Under the pieces are notes generated by a model that had not been told where the DNA came from, did not search any database, and saw only the letters and a list, made by a program, of their open reading frames with translations. Shown piece by piece: positions 46,220 through 59,300 of a stretch of DNA of 64,000 nucleotides; within the stretch, counting starts at the first letter, position 1; the number at the start of each line of letters is the position of its first letter. Source of the DNA: Taiwanofungus camphoratus (lineage: Eukaryota; Basidiomycota; Agaricomycetes; Polyporales; Taiwanofungaceae); assembly GCA_003999685.1 (NCBI GenBank), contig CP021222.1, forward strand, positions 1,240,001-1,304,000, given 5' to 3'. The position numbers and the translations under genes were made by a program.

Positions 46220-48871
46220 TCAGTTCGCCTCTGCGAAATCCCGCAGGTGTTTAAGTTGCTTAGAGACTTCCTCCTTGAACATCACAATATCGCTGCTGTT
46301 CTTGATGATTGCCCGCATAGTTTCATCTTTGAGGCGATTCACCTTGTCAATTTGCTCGCGATATCTGCGCAGCAACATCAGTCGTTATGTAGCCAGTAGG
46401 TTCAGCCTCGAGAATGACAAAGAACATACGCAATTTGTATAGCTTGCAGTCGTGATTTGACTCCAACCCCATTGGCCATTGCAGCTGTCCTCGCTTGAGC
46501 AAGGTCCCGCTCGAGGCGAGCAGCTTCAGCATTACTAACTAGAGCTTCTTGCTGAGCCGCCTACCATTGCACATGTGCCGGTTAGAGCCCACATTTCCCA
46601 CCATTGTCATTAAATGACGCGGAGCAGAAAGCGCACCTCACGTAATTCATCTGCCTGGTCACTGAGCGTGTTTACTTTGTTACTGATCTCCATGACCTCC
46701 TCGTCCATGTTCTCGCATTCCAGCGTTAGCTGGTCGAGCTCGTTATCGATCTTTATTCGCTCGCTTTCCACATCTGCACGCTCCGTTCTTTTCATTTCTG
46801 CCACACGGCTTAGCGTAGGCTTCACCACTCTCCTGATATCGGCCCCCGCAAGGAGATTCTGGGGATTCGACGCTGCCGAGTTGAGATCTAGTGTTAGATC
46901 GATAGTTTCAAGAGGCGGCGGAAGAGGTGGGAAGAGTCCGAGGTTCGAGAGCAGATTGGTGTACATGTCCAAAGCTTCCTCTGCGTCGGAGACCTTCCGT
47001 GTCAAGGATACCTCCAGCTTTACAACTACCTGATTTGTCTCGGCTATTTTGTGTTTGAGAGTCTCGAGATCACGGGAAAGCGTCTCATGCTCTGTATTCA
47101 TCCGAATGACCTCCTCCGGTGACAAGTTCTGTTCCTTGACAACTTCTGCGAGCCTCGATTTCTCCGCTTTGAGTTTTTCCAAGTTGGAGACTGATGAAAG
47201 AAAATCCAGGGGGCATCACTTATAAAGGCAATAGAAGGCACTTACCGCAGTAGGTAAGCTCGTTCTGTTCACGCGCCATGGAGTCAATTAGTTTCTGCTT
47301 CCGATTTTCGCATCGTCGCAGAATTTCCTCAAATTTAGCCTTGTCACGCTTCACAAACCCATTATCCCTCTTTAAGTCTTCGATGGGTGCCTGTGCATGT
47401 ACACTTCGTTAGAATATGGTATGCAGCCGTTCGTCGGTTCCTACAGGAGATTTTTCAAGTGCTTCCAGTTCTGTCTGCATTTGCTTCAACTTGTCTCTTC
47501 GTTGATCCAGATCCGTGACGACGTGTTCATCCTTTCTGGCTGCGGAGTCGAGTGAGAAACGAAATCGGGATTAACGAGAGAAAACAGATGCGACTTGCCG
47601 TAACGTTCCTCGAGGAGCCTTTCCTGCTCAGGATAGGCATCTTTCCCCTGCAAGAAAACTCCATATGCAAGTGTATAATGATCGAGAGCAAGAGCTAGAT
47701 GGTGGTTGATGTCGTCGAATTCGTCTAGTATCAACGATGAATCCTGTAATGTAACATCTTTGCTCTCAAGATAGTGTAATCGTGCCTATTACCTCAATAT
47801 GTCAATTGCAAAGATTTAAGACTGAGAACGAAACCACGGTAGGAAAGGCAGGACTGACCCTGCCCATTTCCGCCAGCCAATGCAACATGCCCAACAATGC
47901 TGGCCATACATGCATCGCCGCAGGGGTAGCGAGGTGTTTGAGGTCAAGCTGCCCAACGTATGGATACCGAAGCGCTTCCAACGGCGGCAAAAATTGTTTC
48001 TCAAATCTCTCATCCGGATTAAATGGCCATGTCGGGTCAAGGAGATTAATGAGATTCTGGAACACAAAGCGGAAATCCTTTCCGGTTATGCCCTGAAGTA
48101 TTTGTGGCGAGACGTCACAGCCATTGCTGTGTAGCCAGGTAACGACATCTTGACGCATCTTGGCTTGGAATCCACGATCTCTGAGGGGTCGTGTATCCTT
48201 TGTGTTCCCTTGGCTGCCTAGTGGAGCAGAAGCCTGTGTTCCTCCAGTCCATATTGAGCCCCGGCGCGTACTGCTGAAGGCAATAACAACGGGTAAGCCA
48301 ACGTACTCCACCTCGAGGTTACGCCAAAAGGGGAATCAAAGGTCGGAAGATGTGTAGCATACTCCTGACGGATACGAGGACGACAGTTCCCTCGCTGTTC
48401 AAAAGTTTGCATATAAAAGCAGTTCTTCGACTGTTAAGGTGACCTATTCATCCCATATAATCCCAGAAAGGGGGCAGATGACAGCACCGCGATGAACAAT
48501 GTTCCAGAAGCGTCGGCACAGAACGAGGGTTCCAATAGAGGTATTAGAGTACCTCTCGTCTCCATGCCGCTCTCGTCAAGATCGAGCTGGAGGTGCATCG
48601 ACGCTCACCTGTGCAACGGGGTACGGCCGAAGTTTGGCTTACTAGCGCTTTGTAAAAGAGGATTTACATTCTGTGAGCGCATCATCGACTGTCGCGGATT
48701 CGTTCCAGGGACCTGCGGAGCAGGATAAGGGCCTCTGAGAGCTGGTCCAGCGATTGACATGCGCCCCCCATGGGTGGGTTTCTTGATAGTGGATGGCACA
48801 GGAAGATTAGAACGCGCGTTATTGTACGGGTCCACGGGCTGCATGGTTGACCGATGCCCAAAATCGGTCAT
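46220..48871 (-). CDS. NDC80: kinetochore protein Ndc80
   Basis: Ndc80/HEC1 binds microtubules at the outer kinetochore as part of the four-protein Ndc80 complex. Start MTDFGHRSTMQPVDPYNNAR, with a basic unstructured N-terminal tail containing STIKKPTHGGRMSIAGPALR. The calponin-homology domain follows: RGFQAKMRQDVVTWLHSNGC, ILQGITGKDFRFVFQNLINL, LDPTWPFNPDERFEKQFLPP, ALRYPYVGQLDLKHLATPAA and WPALLGMLHWLAEMGR. Then a very long coiled coil: LDEFDDINHHLALALDHYTL, PAPIEDLKRDNGFVKRDKAK, EKSRLAEVVKEQNLSPEEVI, SLTRKVSDAEEALDMYTNLL, and the tail NRLKDETMRAIIKNSSDIVM to HLRDFAEAN. A downstream in-frame Met (MQPVD) is an alternative start. About eight introns. It is head-to-head with MOG1. Confidence 0.94.
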
Positions 48872-49043
48872 TGCGACAAGAACCGACGTAGCAGCAAGAT
48901 AAGTGGCAACTAGAACAAGGTGGTCGAAGTTCAACCCGTGGCGCGGCGCGTTCAACCGCGTCCGTCACGTGAGCCGAGTCATGGAGCCTAATCGACCATG
49001 GCAAACACTCTCAGGCTAACACTACGAGGAAAGTATTCTGAGC
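48872..49043. promoter_or_regulatory. compact divergent promoter of NDC80 and MOG1
   Basis: 172 bases between the two start codons. No motif is called; the role follows from layout. Confidence 0.45.
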
Positions 49044-49678
49044 ATGGCTAGTTCTGCTATGAAAGAACTTTTTGGGGGTGCCATCACCATTTCTCTTCCC
49101 ACTAATCTCATTGACGCATCGTAAGTCTGGATGTCACAATCCCAAAGAAATCAACTGAATGTTATAAGAGATTTGCGTCAGGTTCCTGACACGCAAGAAG
49201 TCTTCTTGTATCCCGACTCCGAAATAAGCATTATTGTGGAAGTTCTACAGAGCGTGGATACCAACAACTTCCAGGATACAGCGAGGTACGATGTCTAATG
49301 GCAAGTGAAACTCGTTTATTCACATTTGTCAGATTCCACTTTGATTCTCTCGCGCATGATAACGATGCTGAAGCAAAAGAGATACTCGAGATCTCTCAAG
49401 CTTCCAATGGTACCGGTCATTCAACACCGGCTCCTATCGTTCTGCATGGAACGCAAAGTATTCGGAAGTTCAACAGCGCACTACCAGATGAAATCCGTGT
49501 TCTCCTGGCTGTCTATCGCATCCAGGGTCATGACACTGACTTGGTCATGACAATGAATGTTCCCATGAAGACATCTGACAGCGCAGCTGTAAGCGAAGCG
49601 GGCTGGAAGGCAGCCAGGGACACTTTCGCCGCCGCCACACAATCGTTACGTATAGTGGATTTCGGATTGTTTGCCTAG
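49044..49678 (+). CDS. MOG1: Ran-binding protein Mog1
   Basis: Mog1/RANGRF binds Ran GTPase and promotes nucleotide release in nuclear transport. Start MASSAMKELFGGAITISLPT, then NLIDAS and, after an intron, DLRQVPDTQEVFLYPDSEIS. The block IIVEVLQSVDTNNFQDTARF joins to HFDSLAHDNDAEAKEILEIS, then RIQGHDTDLVMTMNVPM. The protein ends QSLRIVDFGLFA, the typical short hydrophobic C-terminus. Three small introns; about 185 residues. The LFGGAI start and the RQVPDxQEVF phrase are hallmark family features. Confidence 0.93.
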
Positions 49679-50024
49679 GAAGGCGTGTGCATACTCACTT
49701 GCCGTATTTGCGTGACTGATTTGAGTGAGCAGAACTTTGATTCATTACTTTACTAAACATTCTTCATGCTGACTGACTCTGGTGTGAAAAATCCGCTCAG
49801 TCCAGCTGTCCTATCTTGCGTTCGTGTAATCTACTTGTTCTCTCAATGGACATCAGAACAACCCTGTATCTTCATACACGAAGTTGAGACATTCTCGAAG
49901 ATCGGAAGAAACAAGCACATGTACCATGCTATCTGGACTATCGATACAAATTACTATCTAGATGAAGGTGTTGAATGAGGAAAGTAACCAGGAAAGCATC
50001 GCCATGTACGGTAATCATAAGTCA
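49679..50024. other. intergenic between convergent MOG1 and the MIT/coiled-coil gene
   Basis: About 345 bases of shared 3' flank. A plus-strand frame at 49766-49978 has no family features. Confidence 0.4.
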
Positions 50025-51750
50025 TCAAGCAGATCCTGAGCTGTCAGTCTCTTTACGTGGGCGCAAATCATCCCGCTCTGCCTCCGCCTCTGCCTCTGGC
50101 TCTTCCTCTATGCGGTCACTCATGACATTGGTCTGCTCTGCTGCAGCCTTAGCCTCCTTCTTGCGCTTCGCAGACTCTTTGAGTTTCTCCCACCGTTCGC
50201 GGAAGCGTACAATCATCGCTTTCTGCAATACAAATCAGCCAACGGAGTATAGGAAAGTAAGGAATAACTCCTGACCTGCTTTTCGTTTTCGACGCGGACC
50301 GCACGTAGTTCTTCCTCAAGTTCACGCACTCGACGTACGAGCTGAGCCTCACGATCGCGACCAAGGTTAACCGGGCTCAATGCGGCCACCGGAGGCGGCA
50401 CGTTGAGATTAAGCGAAGCAAGGTCGATTGGGACCTGGTTTGGCCGCGACACCATCGCTGAAGAGATCATCGCACGGTGCGCCTGCACACGGTGTCAACG
50501 AGAGCCTCCAAGATGTATACCAGAGTGCTCACCTCTTTTCGGGCAAGGAGTATGCTATCGCGCAGCTGCTGGTCTTGCTCCTGCCGCATTTTCAGCATCC
50601 CTTCCGCTGATGCCAACTGTTTTTGTAAGACATCAATTTCGGCTCTCAAGCTAGTGTTCTCTCTTTGAAAAGCATTCAGTGGTGACTCGGACTTTGATGG
50701 GATCAAACAGAATGAATCAGCCATGTCGTCATCTGCGGGGATGGTGTGCAAGTGAACACAAAGGTTACATGTTGTGTGAATACAAAGTTATACCGTCTGC
50801 ATGAAACTCCTCATCCCAGTCGTCAATTGGGGGCGGCGATCTCGGTGGAAACGTACTCGGACCGGCAGCACGACCACTATCAGAATCGGACACAGTCCCT
50901 GAAGAGCTGTTACGCGTGAGCATCCTAGATCGTGCAGCTTTGACCAATCCGATGCCACGAGAAAGTCTCCGCGAAATGGGATCTTCTATGTCAGTGTCAC
51001 TGCTTGAGCTGCCATCCCGCCGGCGGCTCTGTGTCGGGGAAGCGTTAGGAGGGGCAAGCGGTGCTGTGGCAAACGCCACTGGTTGAGAAAGGTAGTCCAA
51101 CATTCCTTCGGTTATTTTCCAGAACTGGTTGAATGGGTCTCCGGAATCGCTCTGAGATTTTTTATTGGGATGTGAAGAGTGGTGTCAAAAATATGATTCG
51201 AATCATAGACGACGTAGACCTTACCCGCTGGCCTAGGAGCATAAATGACTCGTCGACGGTTTGCTGGGATTCGGACATGCGGCTTCGCGTTTGCGGTGGG
51301 GGCGATGGCGCTGACTGTGGCGGTAAGGGAGCCCGTGCCGCAACAGCAGCACTAGGAGAGTTTTTCGTTGGTTTCTGGGGAAGACTTGGATCCTTATTTT
51401 CTTCGCGCAGCTTAGCAATTCTTCTCTGCAGCTCTTTTCCTGCCTTGGCATGGTCATTGTGTAACATCCTTAGTGTTCGCTTCGCCTGACAACATTACGT
51501 GTGAACATGGCATCGACATACTGCGAGCTAGACAGAGCAGCGCACGTTGTCATCATGTGAAGCCTCTACGCAGGCGAGATATGCTTCCGCGGCTTTGTAG
51601 TGCTCCTCCGCTGCGGGAATAAGCAGGCCTTGTGCGACATAGTCGTCTGCATTCGCAGCATGTTGATGGGCCTGTTCGACTACGTCAGAATTTATTATGA
51701 AATCTGAGGAAAGTCTTTACCGTATTCAGCGGAGAATTGATGTTGGACAT
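50025..51750 (-). CDS. MIT-domain coiled-coil protein, Atg38/NRBF2-like
   Basis: Start MSNINSPLNT splices in phase to AHQHAANADDYVAQGLLIPA, EEHYKAAEAYLACVEASHDD and LRMLHNDHAKAGKELQRRIA, which form an N-terminal three-helix MIT-like domain. A long polar middle follows with SESQQTVDESFMLLGQR, then FNQFWKITEGMLDYLSQPVA, a serine-rich part with SRRRDGSSSSDTDIEDP, and DDWDEEFHAD. A C-terminal coiled coil follows: NAFQRENTSLRAEIDVLQKQ and RRVRELEEELRAVRVENEKQ. It ends RKETDSSGSA. MIT plus C-terminal coiled coil is the layout of Atg38/NRBF2, a subunit linking Atg14 and Vps34 in autophagy PI3-kinase complex I. The architecture is seen; the orthology is inferred, and other MIT proteins remain possible. 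Confidence 0.65.
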
Positions 51751-52305
51751 TTTGTGTCGAGAAAGAAAGACCTATGACGGTTGTAGCTAAGCCCCAGTAG
51801 AACCCGTAAGGACTTCGCTATCGGAGCTGGTGGTGGCCCTGCCGCGTTCAAGGCTTCAGGTGATGCGTCCCAATTTGGCAGTTCCCGCCACGCACACTCA
51901 GGTAGCGATCGGTGCTTGTCCAATTGCGCCCGAAATATCCATCATTGGCTGCTATGCCTTTGAGTGCAACCCATCTCACAGCGATTACTCGGACGATATA
52001 TGACACTTTCAAATCGACAAAATTGAAACTGAAATGTAGCTCGACGGCCGGATCTGCTAACAAACTACGCGGATGTTCCGGCAAAGGAGATCAGCTGCGC
52101 TGGTCACGGTCATCCGAAACCTAACCGGTATGCATCCTTTGGCAAGTCCGACACGGGAAAGCGGATAGACCGGATTCGCATCCTGACCGCTGCTGCAGGC
52201 GCTATATATGCTACGCTGGCCAGCGATGCTGGCAGACACCAGGATTTCAAGCAACCATCACCACAGTTTAAGCTGATATTTCGAGAAGATTAACACCATT
52301 TTATC
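51751..52305. other. divergent intergenic region
   Basis: 555 bases between the Atg38-like start (-) and the orphan gene start (+). Minus-strand frames at 51726-51923 and 51848-52084 lack family features. No repeat is seen. Confidence 0.4.
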
Positions 52306-53368
52306 ATGTTCGATTTCATGCGTAAGAAGAAGGAAAAAGCGGAACCTGCTAAGGTTGGCAAGGCAGAGGTGCGTGCTCTTGTCGGTATCATGAACAAATT
52401 TTCTTACTATAAGCAGCACGAGGGAGAGAAAAATAAACACGGGCTGCGTCGCAACTCATTGGTTCAGACAGGTCGGATGGAGATGTTCACAGTGAGTAAA
52501 ATCGTATTAAAACAAATGGCAAGGTGTGACCCAATGGTACTACAGAAAAGAGCTCGATATTTCAGTGCGCCGGCCGCATTTCAAAATGTAAGGCAGCGTT
52601 ACCTTTATCTTCTCTAGAGTCGGTGCTGATCGAACAAAAACGCAGGACGAATCTGAAGCCTTGCATCCGTCTTATTCATCCAGTGATTCTAAGGTACGTC
52701 TACTTTTTATTCCGCACATGACTTTGAAATCAACGTGACAACAGACGGATAGAAAGACTGAAGCGTCTAGAATTTACGAAAGTAAACAATCACCAGTCAT
52801 TCGGCCAGAGTATCCTAGAGCGCCCAGCTCCGTAGCATCTTCGCTTGATATTCGCAATCCGTTTCGACAACACACGGGAGACTCGGCAATGACTGCTAGT
52901 CAAGTAGCATTGACAGAGTCAACTCCGAGCTTTAGCCTACCAGTAGAGCATATGCAATATGTCGTCAGCCATACTCCTATAGTTATCAGTCCCCAGGCTG
53001 AGAGTGCAGATATTTTCTTCGCCGATGGTGTGGACCTTGAAAGGGACCCTTCGCTTGTCTCGAACCCTTTCGTCGATGAGCACTCGCCCACAATCAATAT
53101 CATGGCTGAGGAGGGACATGTCACTACATCGGAGATGGAGAACATGGTGGACGACTCGGAGGTAAGCGTTTTCGAGTGAGTGTTATTGTGATGTGTAACG
53201 ACGAGGTGTCTCGTTCTGCAGGCTGCGTCAGAGAGAAAGGGGAAGAAGCCGCTCGCTTCTGTGAGCTCGTTTCGACGCCCAATGGATTACTTGCAGGTCA
53301 AGATTCCAGCGGGTATGATGAGTCCACCTCTGGCAGAGCCCCATCGTAGCGCCTGGTCGAGATTCTGA
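52306..53368 (+). CDS. orphan protein, no recognised domain
   Basis: Start MFDFMRKKKEKAEPAKVGKA, followed by EVRALVGIMNKFSYYKQHEG and a basic stretch KNKHGLRRNSLVQ. Splicing out short introns leads to KRARYFSAPAAFQN, DESEALHPSYSSSDSK and TDRKTEASRIYESKQSP. The largest exon carries SSVASSLDIRNPFRQHTGDS and VEHMQYVVSHTPIVISP, then acidic phrases such as DGVDLERDPSLVSNPFVDEH. The last exon ends PLAEPHRSAWSRF. About 260 to 290 residues, largely polar and probably disordered, with two NPF motifs (DIRNPFRQ and VSNPFVDE). NPF tripeptides can bind EH domains in endocytosis, which is only a hint here. It matches no family I know. Confidence 0.55.
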
Positions 53369-53815
53369 ACGAGACCATGATCGGAGTGGCAGGGCGGAAT
53401 CTTGGATAGCTAGTCCTTCCATGACCAATGGGACAAGCAATTGATGGACTGGCATTATACTACCATTGTCGAGCTTCGGACCATGTATAATAGCTAGAGG
53501 ACTGTTCAATCCAACAAACATTTCGAACATTCAGAGAGCTTGTGTGAAGCTTGAAAAGTATAAAGCAAGTGTATGCCCACCCAGCACCGTCGAGTGCTTA
53601 AAAAATCTTGAGAGATGAGAATCTCAACATGCAAAACGTGTGATGGTCTGGCAATGATTCTATGGACCACAGCCTGTTGAGATATTGAGGAAACCCTTTC
53701 GAACTCGCTGCAGTTCCATAAAAGGAAACATGTGACGAGTATTGGAATTCTTCCAGTTGCCGCGCGGCCAGCTTCTGCCAGAAAGTGTCCACCACCCTTG
53801 TTGGCCATTGTCGAA
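53369..53815. other. intergenic upstream of CCT1
   Basis: About 450 bases between two plus-strand genes. Overlapping minus-strand frames at 53506-53875 have no family features. The CCT1 promoter should lie at the right end. Confidence 0.4.
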
Positions 53816-55900
53816 ATGTTTCAGCGCGATCCCCGAGCTGGCGCATTTCTTGGAGGTGACAGAGTATCTGGGCAAGATGTGCGCGATCAGAATGGTACGT
53901 ACAGGATGCAGGATGTCACTTGATTTGAGGATTTACATCCTGGTGAAATACAGTACTCGCTGCCCAAACGATCGCGAATATCGTGAAAAGCTCCCTCGGC
54001 CCAATGGGGCTGGACAAAATGTTGGTAGACAATATCGGAGTATGTGTATTATCAACTTATGTACAGTTACACCTCTAATCATACTTGGTGTCTTCTCGCA
54101 TACCCTCAGGAAGTCACCATTTCTAACGATGGCGCCACGATCCTATCTCTCCTCGCGGTCGAGCACCCAGCCGGACGAGTATTCGTTGATCTTGCCCAAA
54201 AGCAGGACCGTGAAGTTGGTGACGGTACAACATCCGTGGTTCTAATAGCGGCTGAACTGCTCCGGCGGGCGAATGAGCTGGTGAAGCAGAAAATTCACCC
54301 TACGACGATCATCACTGGATACAGGCTTGCGTGTAGAGAGGCGTGTAAATTTATGCAGGACCAGCTGAGCGTGAAGGTGGATGCTTTAGGCAGAGAGGCA
54401 CTGATCAATGCTGCGAAGACCAGTATGTCGAGTAAGATCATCGGGGGGTGAGTTTTGAACGCATCATCCCATGAGGAAGCGATGCTAATTTCACGTGTAT
54501 GGAAAGAGACGACGATCTTTTTGCACCGATGGCTGTTGACGCCATGTTGGCTGTGAAGACGATCAACAACCGCGGGGACATCAAGTACCCCGTGAAGGCG
54601 GTAAATGTCTTGAAAGCTCACGGACGTAGTGCTCGAGAGTCAATTTTTGTCAAGGGTTATGCATTAAACTGTACAGTTGCTAGTCAGGGTATGTTCATTG
54701 TACGCGTTTGACTCAAGCTAAAGTTGTTCACTGATAACCGTCTTTCCAGCGATGAAAACGCGCATCACAAATGCCAAAATTGCATGTTTAGATATCAATT
54801 TACAAAAAGCACGGATGCAGTTGGGTGTACAAATCCTTGTAGACGATCCTAACCAACTAGAGGATATCCGCAAACGGTATCATCTCGAGATTTGTGTTCC
54901 GATGCTGTTGACTGACTATGCTGGCTGATAGAGAATCGGAAATCACGTTGGACCGCATCCGTAAAATTCTGGCCGCGGGTGCCAATGTAGTGCTGACAAC
55001 AAAAGGCATTGACGATCTGTGTCTCAAAGAGTTCGTTGAGGCTGGCGCAATGGCTGTCCGCCGATGTAGGAAAGAAGATCTACGTCGCATTGCCAAAGCA
55101 ACTGGCGGCACTCTCGTTTCTAGTCTTGCTAATCTCGAAGGCGAGGAGTCTTTCGAGCCAAGCTATCTGGGCACCGCAGAAGAGGTTGTACAAGAGCGCA
55201 TATCAGATGATGAGTTGATCTTGATCAAGGGGACGAAGGTAGTCAGCTCGTCGTCCATCGTGCTGAGAGGCGCAAATGACTATATGCTCGATGAGATGGA
55301 GCGTGCGCTGCATGACACTCTGTCGATCATCAAGCGGACGTTGGAAAGTGGTACGGTCGTGCCTGGAGGAGGTACAGTCGAGACTGCACTCTCTATCTAC
55401 CTGGAAAATTTTGCGACGACACTGGTCAGTCTTGCTTGCATGAACTCCACTGTTTCGGGTCTTGATGTGTTTCTAGGGCTCGAGAGAGCAGTTGGCGATT
55501 GCTGAATTTGCAAGTGCCTTACTCATCATCCCGAAGACGCTGGCTGTCAATGCAGCGAAGGATTCTACGGAACTGGTGGCAAAACTCCGTGCATACCATA
55601 ATGCGGCCCAGAATGCACCCGTAGGAGATCCAAAGAAAGCGCTTTTACGGTATGGCCTCGATTTACTTAACGGCGAAGTACGGGACAACGTTACGGCGGG
55701 TATTCTTGAGCCTACCGTTAGCAAAGTCCGCAGTCTGAAGTCCGCTTTCGAGGCTGCAGTATCCCTTCTGCGGATTGATGATGCAATTCAGTGTGTACCT
55801 GGTGAGTTGTACTTAGGATGTGATTGAGATAAATGTTGTAGTCTTAACATGTCCATTAACAGAATCGAAGGGTGAACCTGATCCGCACGCCGGCCACTGA
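53816..55900 (+). CDS. CCT1: T-complex protein 1 subunit alpha (chaperonin CCT1)
   Basis: One of eight subunits of the cytosolic chaperonin that folds actin and tubulin. Start [26 protein letters not shown], then [20 protein letters not shown] with the [17 protein letters not shown]-binding loop. [20 protein letters not shown] and [20 protein letters not shown] hold the catalytic aspartate in [166 protein letters not shown] and [20 protein letters not shown] follow in order. It ends PDPHAGH. Six or so introns. An in-frame Met 28 codons upstream is less likely. The alpha subunit assignment is clear from these blocks. Confidence 0.97.
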
Positions 55901-56312
55901 GGATTTATATGAGTGCTTCCGTTGAACTAGTAGTAGGAATCATCATTTGCTATAATGTACATCATTCCGAGTGCAAACACTCGTGCTAGAACCTCGCGTG
56001 GCAAATGTTGGATAAAGGAAAAGACAAAGACGCAGACAATTGAGGACAAAGGCCCGCCTGAGATCCAAGCGACTGGCGTGAACCGATCTGCGCGATCGTC
56101 CATCAGGTCACGTTGTGACGCGTGTGACGCGGCTTGATCACATGATCTCAAGCGCGGTTCGTTTCCCGTGTCTTTGGCCCATCGCTTTCAACCATCCAGC
56201 TCGCTGTCGCCGCCGTTCTTCTCGTCTTCTTCTTCCCTGCTGTGCTTAGCCAGCTCGCTAATATTTCTTTCACCTTCTTCTAGGCTCTCCCTCTCTATGC
56301 GCTAGGCAACTC
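55901..56312. other. intergenic upstream of APC3
   Basis: About 410 bases. A pyrimidine-rich run at about 56205-56300 lies directly before the APC3 start and probably forms its promoter or leader, as is common in fungi. Confidence 0.45.
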
Positions 56313-59300
56313 ATGCAACCAGAAACCACATCGTCCCTCTCCTCACCCTTATGTCACCGTTTCAACGATCTCATATGGTCATGCCTTGACACAGATTTAT
56401 ACAAGTCTGCACTGTTTTATGCCGAGCGGTATTTTGTTCTTAATACGAACAACCATGATGCTCGCCACCTGTATGCTATTGCGCTTCTACGATCGAGCCA
56501 ACCCTATTCTGCACATTTCCTTGTAAATTTACCTGCAGAATCTCGGTGTAGTGGCTGTCTCGAGATCAAGGCAAGATGTTGTACGGCGTTGGGCCGACAT
56601 AGGCACGCGCGAGAGGCTTTGGAGGAGAGTCTGCGAGATTTGACATCCAAACCCACACGTTCGTCCTTCAGCCATCAGTGTCTTTGGGTAACTTATGCGT
56701 GTACCCGAAAATTATTTCTACAGCGTCTATGAGCTCACAAGCAGCATGTGTTTTTTCCGACGAAGCTGTCCTACACTGTCGCTCAGGATCCATGGCTGTC
56801 AAAGGTAATCTTACCGAGAATGCAACCCTGAGTTTCCGTCAAGCGTTGGCGTTAAATCCAATGCTCTGGGAAGCATTTGAAGGCCTGTGTTCGCTTGGTC
56901 AGTTTTTATTGGCTAATCTTTCAAAGAATCATTGCTAACCTTTATTCAGGCACCGTTCCCGAGGTTGATGACCTCTTCCCACCACGACCACGACCTGTCA
57001 AGCAAGCGCCTTCAGAAGGGGCCCAATCCAAACCTGCCCCAGTTGCCACAGGTGCCGGATTTTTCACGCCTGACGCTGGCAACGGCGGTAACTTGTTTCG
57101 CGTATGGAAGCCTGACCTAAGCTTACCCAAGCCATTTCGTATGGACAATGCAACGGGAGCACGCGACTCAATGTAGGATGTCGATACGTTATGATTTGCA
57201 TTGACCACTATTCACATTTGACACGATGGTCCACAGAGTTACTGCGGACTCGTCGTACTATCCTGAAATGTCCTTCCTTAATGGACCTATACGCGCAAGC
57301 CGGTCGCAGCCAACAACGTCGTTGGCGGCCCAACCTCCAGCTGTGCGTCCCCTTTCTTCAGCAGATGAGGCGGGTCCGGTGACCAAGAAGCTCCGATCTG
57401 GTGTGCGGCAGCGCACGGCTCCGCCCTCTACCAACGCTGCGGACTCAAACATGAATCTAAAGCCGTCCAAGTCTGCTGGCGCACTGCTTCTGGGGGCGGA
57501 CGACCACTCGAAAAGCTCAAAGGCACGCGCACGCCCGGCCCTGACAATTGCTAACATCTTCTCATCTTCCGGTCGTGCCCAGACTGCGGCGACGTCCTCT
57601 AGATCACATGTCGTTGGCGCAGGTGTCGGGAAGACTGCGCGCGAGCAGCAGCCAGGCGCCGGTGCCGCGACAAGACGGAGCACTAGGCTGCTGAGCGGCA
57701 CAAGCAGCAAGCCGCTCGTCACAAAGGTGAGCTTACTCACTCTCACTCACTCTCGCCTATAACGCCAGATCTACTGACCACTCTATGATCGGTGCAATCA
57801 AGCATACGACCGTACGAGATCGACGGCGAGTTCAACAGCGGACGCGCTCACGTTCAACAGAGTTCGATATGGATGAAGAACCGGCACTAGGAGGTGGGCA
57901 AGTCGCTTTCTCACCTTCTCCTCTACCGATACCACAGTCGCCTCGTTCAGAGACATCTCCCGGCCCGAGCTCCTGGACTGCAGCTCACGAACAGGCTGCA
58001 CAGGAGGTGTACGACAAGGAGTTGGCGGATCACCACATATATGATCTGATGCGAATGTTTGCACGTGCAACTAGGGCAATGGCACTATATGATTGCCGGA
58101 CTTGTCTGGAGGAACTGGAGAAGCTGCCGACAAACCACCAAAGGTCCGCATGGGTGATGGCCATGGTCGGCAAAGCGCACTATGAACTCGGCGAGTATGC
58201 TGCAGTATGTGTCTTACGATTGTCACCGCATGCCACTCCGATTATTCACGAGGCCCCAACTCATGTATTCGCTTTTGGGGGATTAGGCAGAACGTGCTTT
58301 TGAAGCCGTACGGAACCTTGAGCCTTATCGTTTGTGGGATATGGAAGTGTATTCAACCCTTCTATGGCATCTACAACGCAATGTCAAATTATCCTTCCTT
58401 GCACAAGAATTGTTGTCAACAAATCCACGATCACCCCAGGCTTGGATCGCAGTTGGGAACTGCTTCTCCCTTCAAAAAGAGAAGGCCCAGGCTCTGACGT
58501 GTTTTCGGCGAGCAGCACAACTGGATCCCACTTGCGCTTACGCATTCACACTGAGCGGCCACGAGTCAATAGACGAGGATGTGGATGGGGCGATCAATTT
58601 CTTCCAATCCGCCTTACGTGCTGATCCACGACATTACAACGCTTGGTACGTTGGCTCATTGTCTGATTGGCTCAATGAGCCGTTTGCGCCTTCTGAACAT
58701 GAAGTGCTTATCTTTACTGATTCGGTTCTCATAGGTATGGATTGGGCACATGCTATATGCGGATGAACAAGATTCGCCCCGCGGACTATCATTATCGGAA
58801 AGCTGCTCAGATCCATCCCCAGAATGCCGTCCTTCTGGGGTGCGTGGGTATGGTGAGTACAGGTCACGCGGCCAGTCACGAAAAGGGCTAATGTCTAATG
58901 CTGATGTGCTGCATAATGATCAGGTTAGCGAGCGGTACGGTGATCGGGAGAAGGCACTGGATCTATTCAACGAAGCGGTTCGACTCTCGCCAGACAACGC
59001 GCTTGTTCGTTATCGTCGGGCAAAAATTCTTATCTCGCTGAAGAGATACAGGGTTAGTCGTGATGACTTCTTCTCCAGCTCTGTGGGACGCTGTGGTCTG
59101 ATTGATCCACGTTGTGGCGTTACACTTTCCTTATTTGACTGACAGGCTGCCGTGGAAGATCTGGAGTACCTCCGAGAGACATCACCGGAGGAGTCAAACG
59201 TTATCTTTCAGCTAGCGAAGGTGTATCGACTGCTGGGCGACGAGGTGAGGTCTGCACAACTGCTGGCGGTGGCACGGGACGTGTCTCCGAAGAGCGTTAA

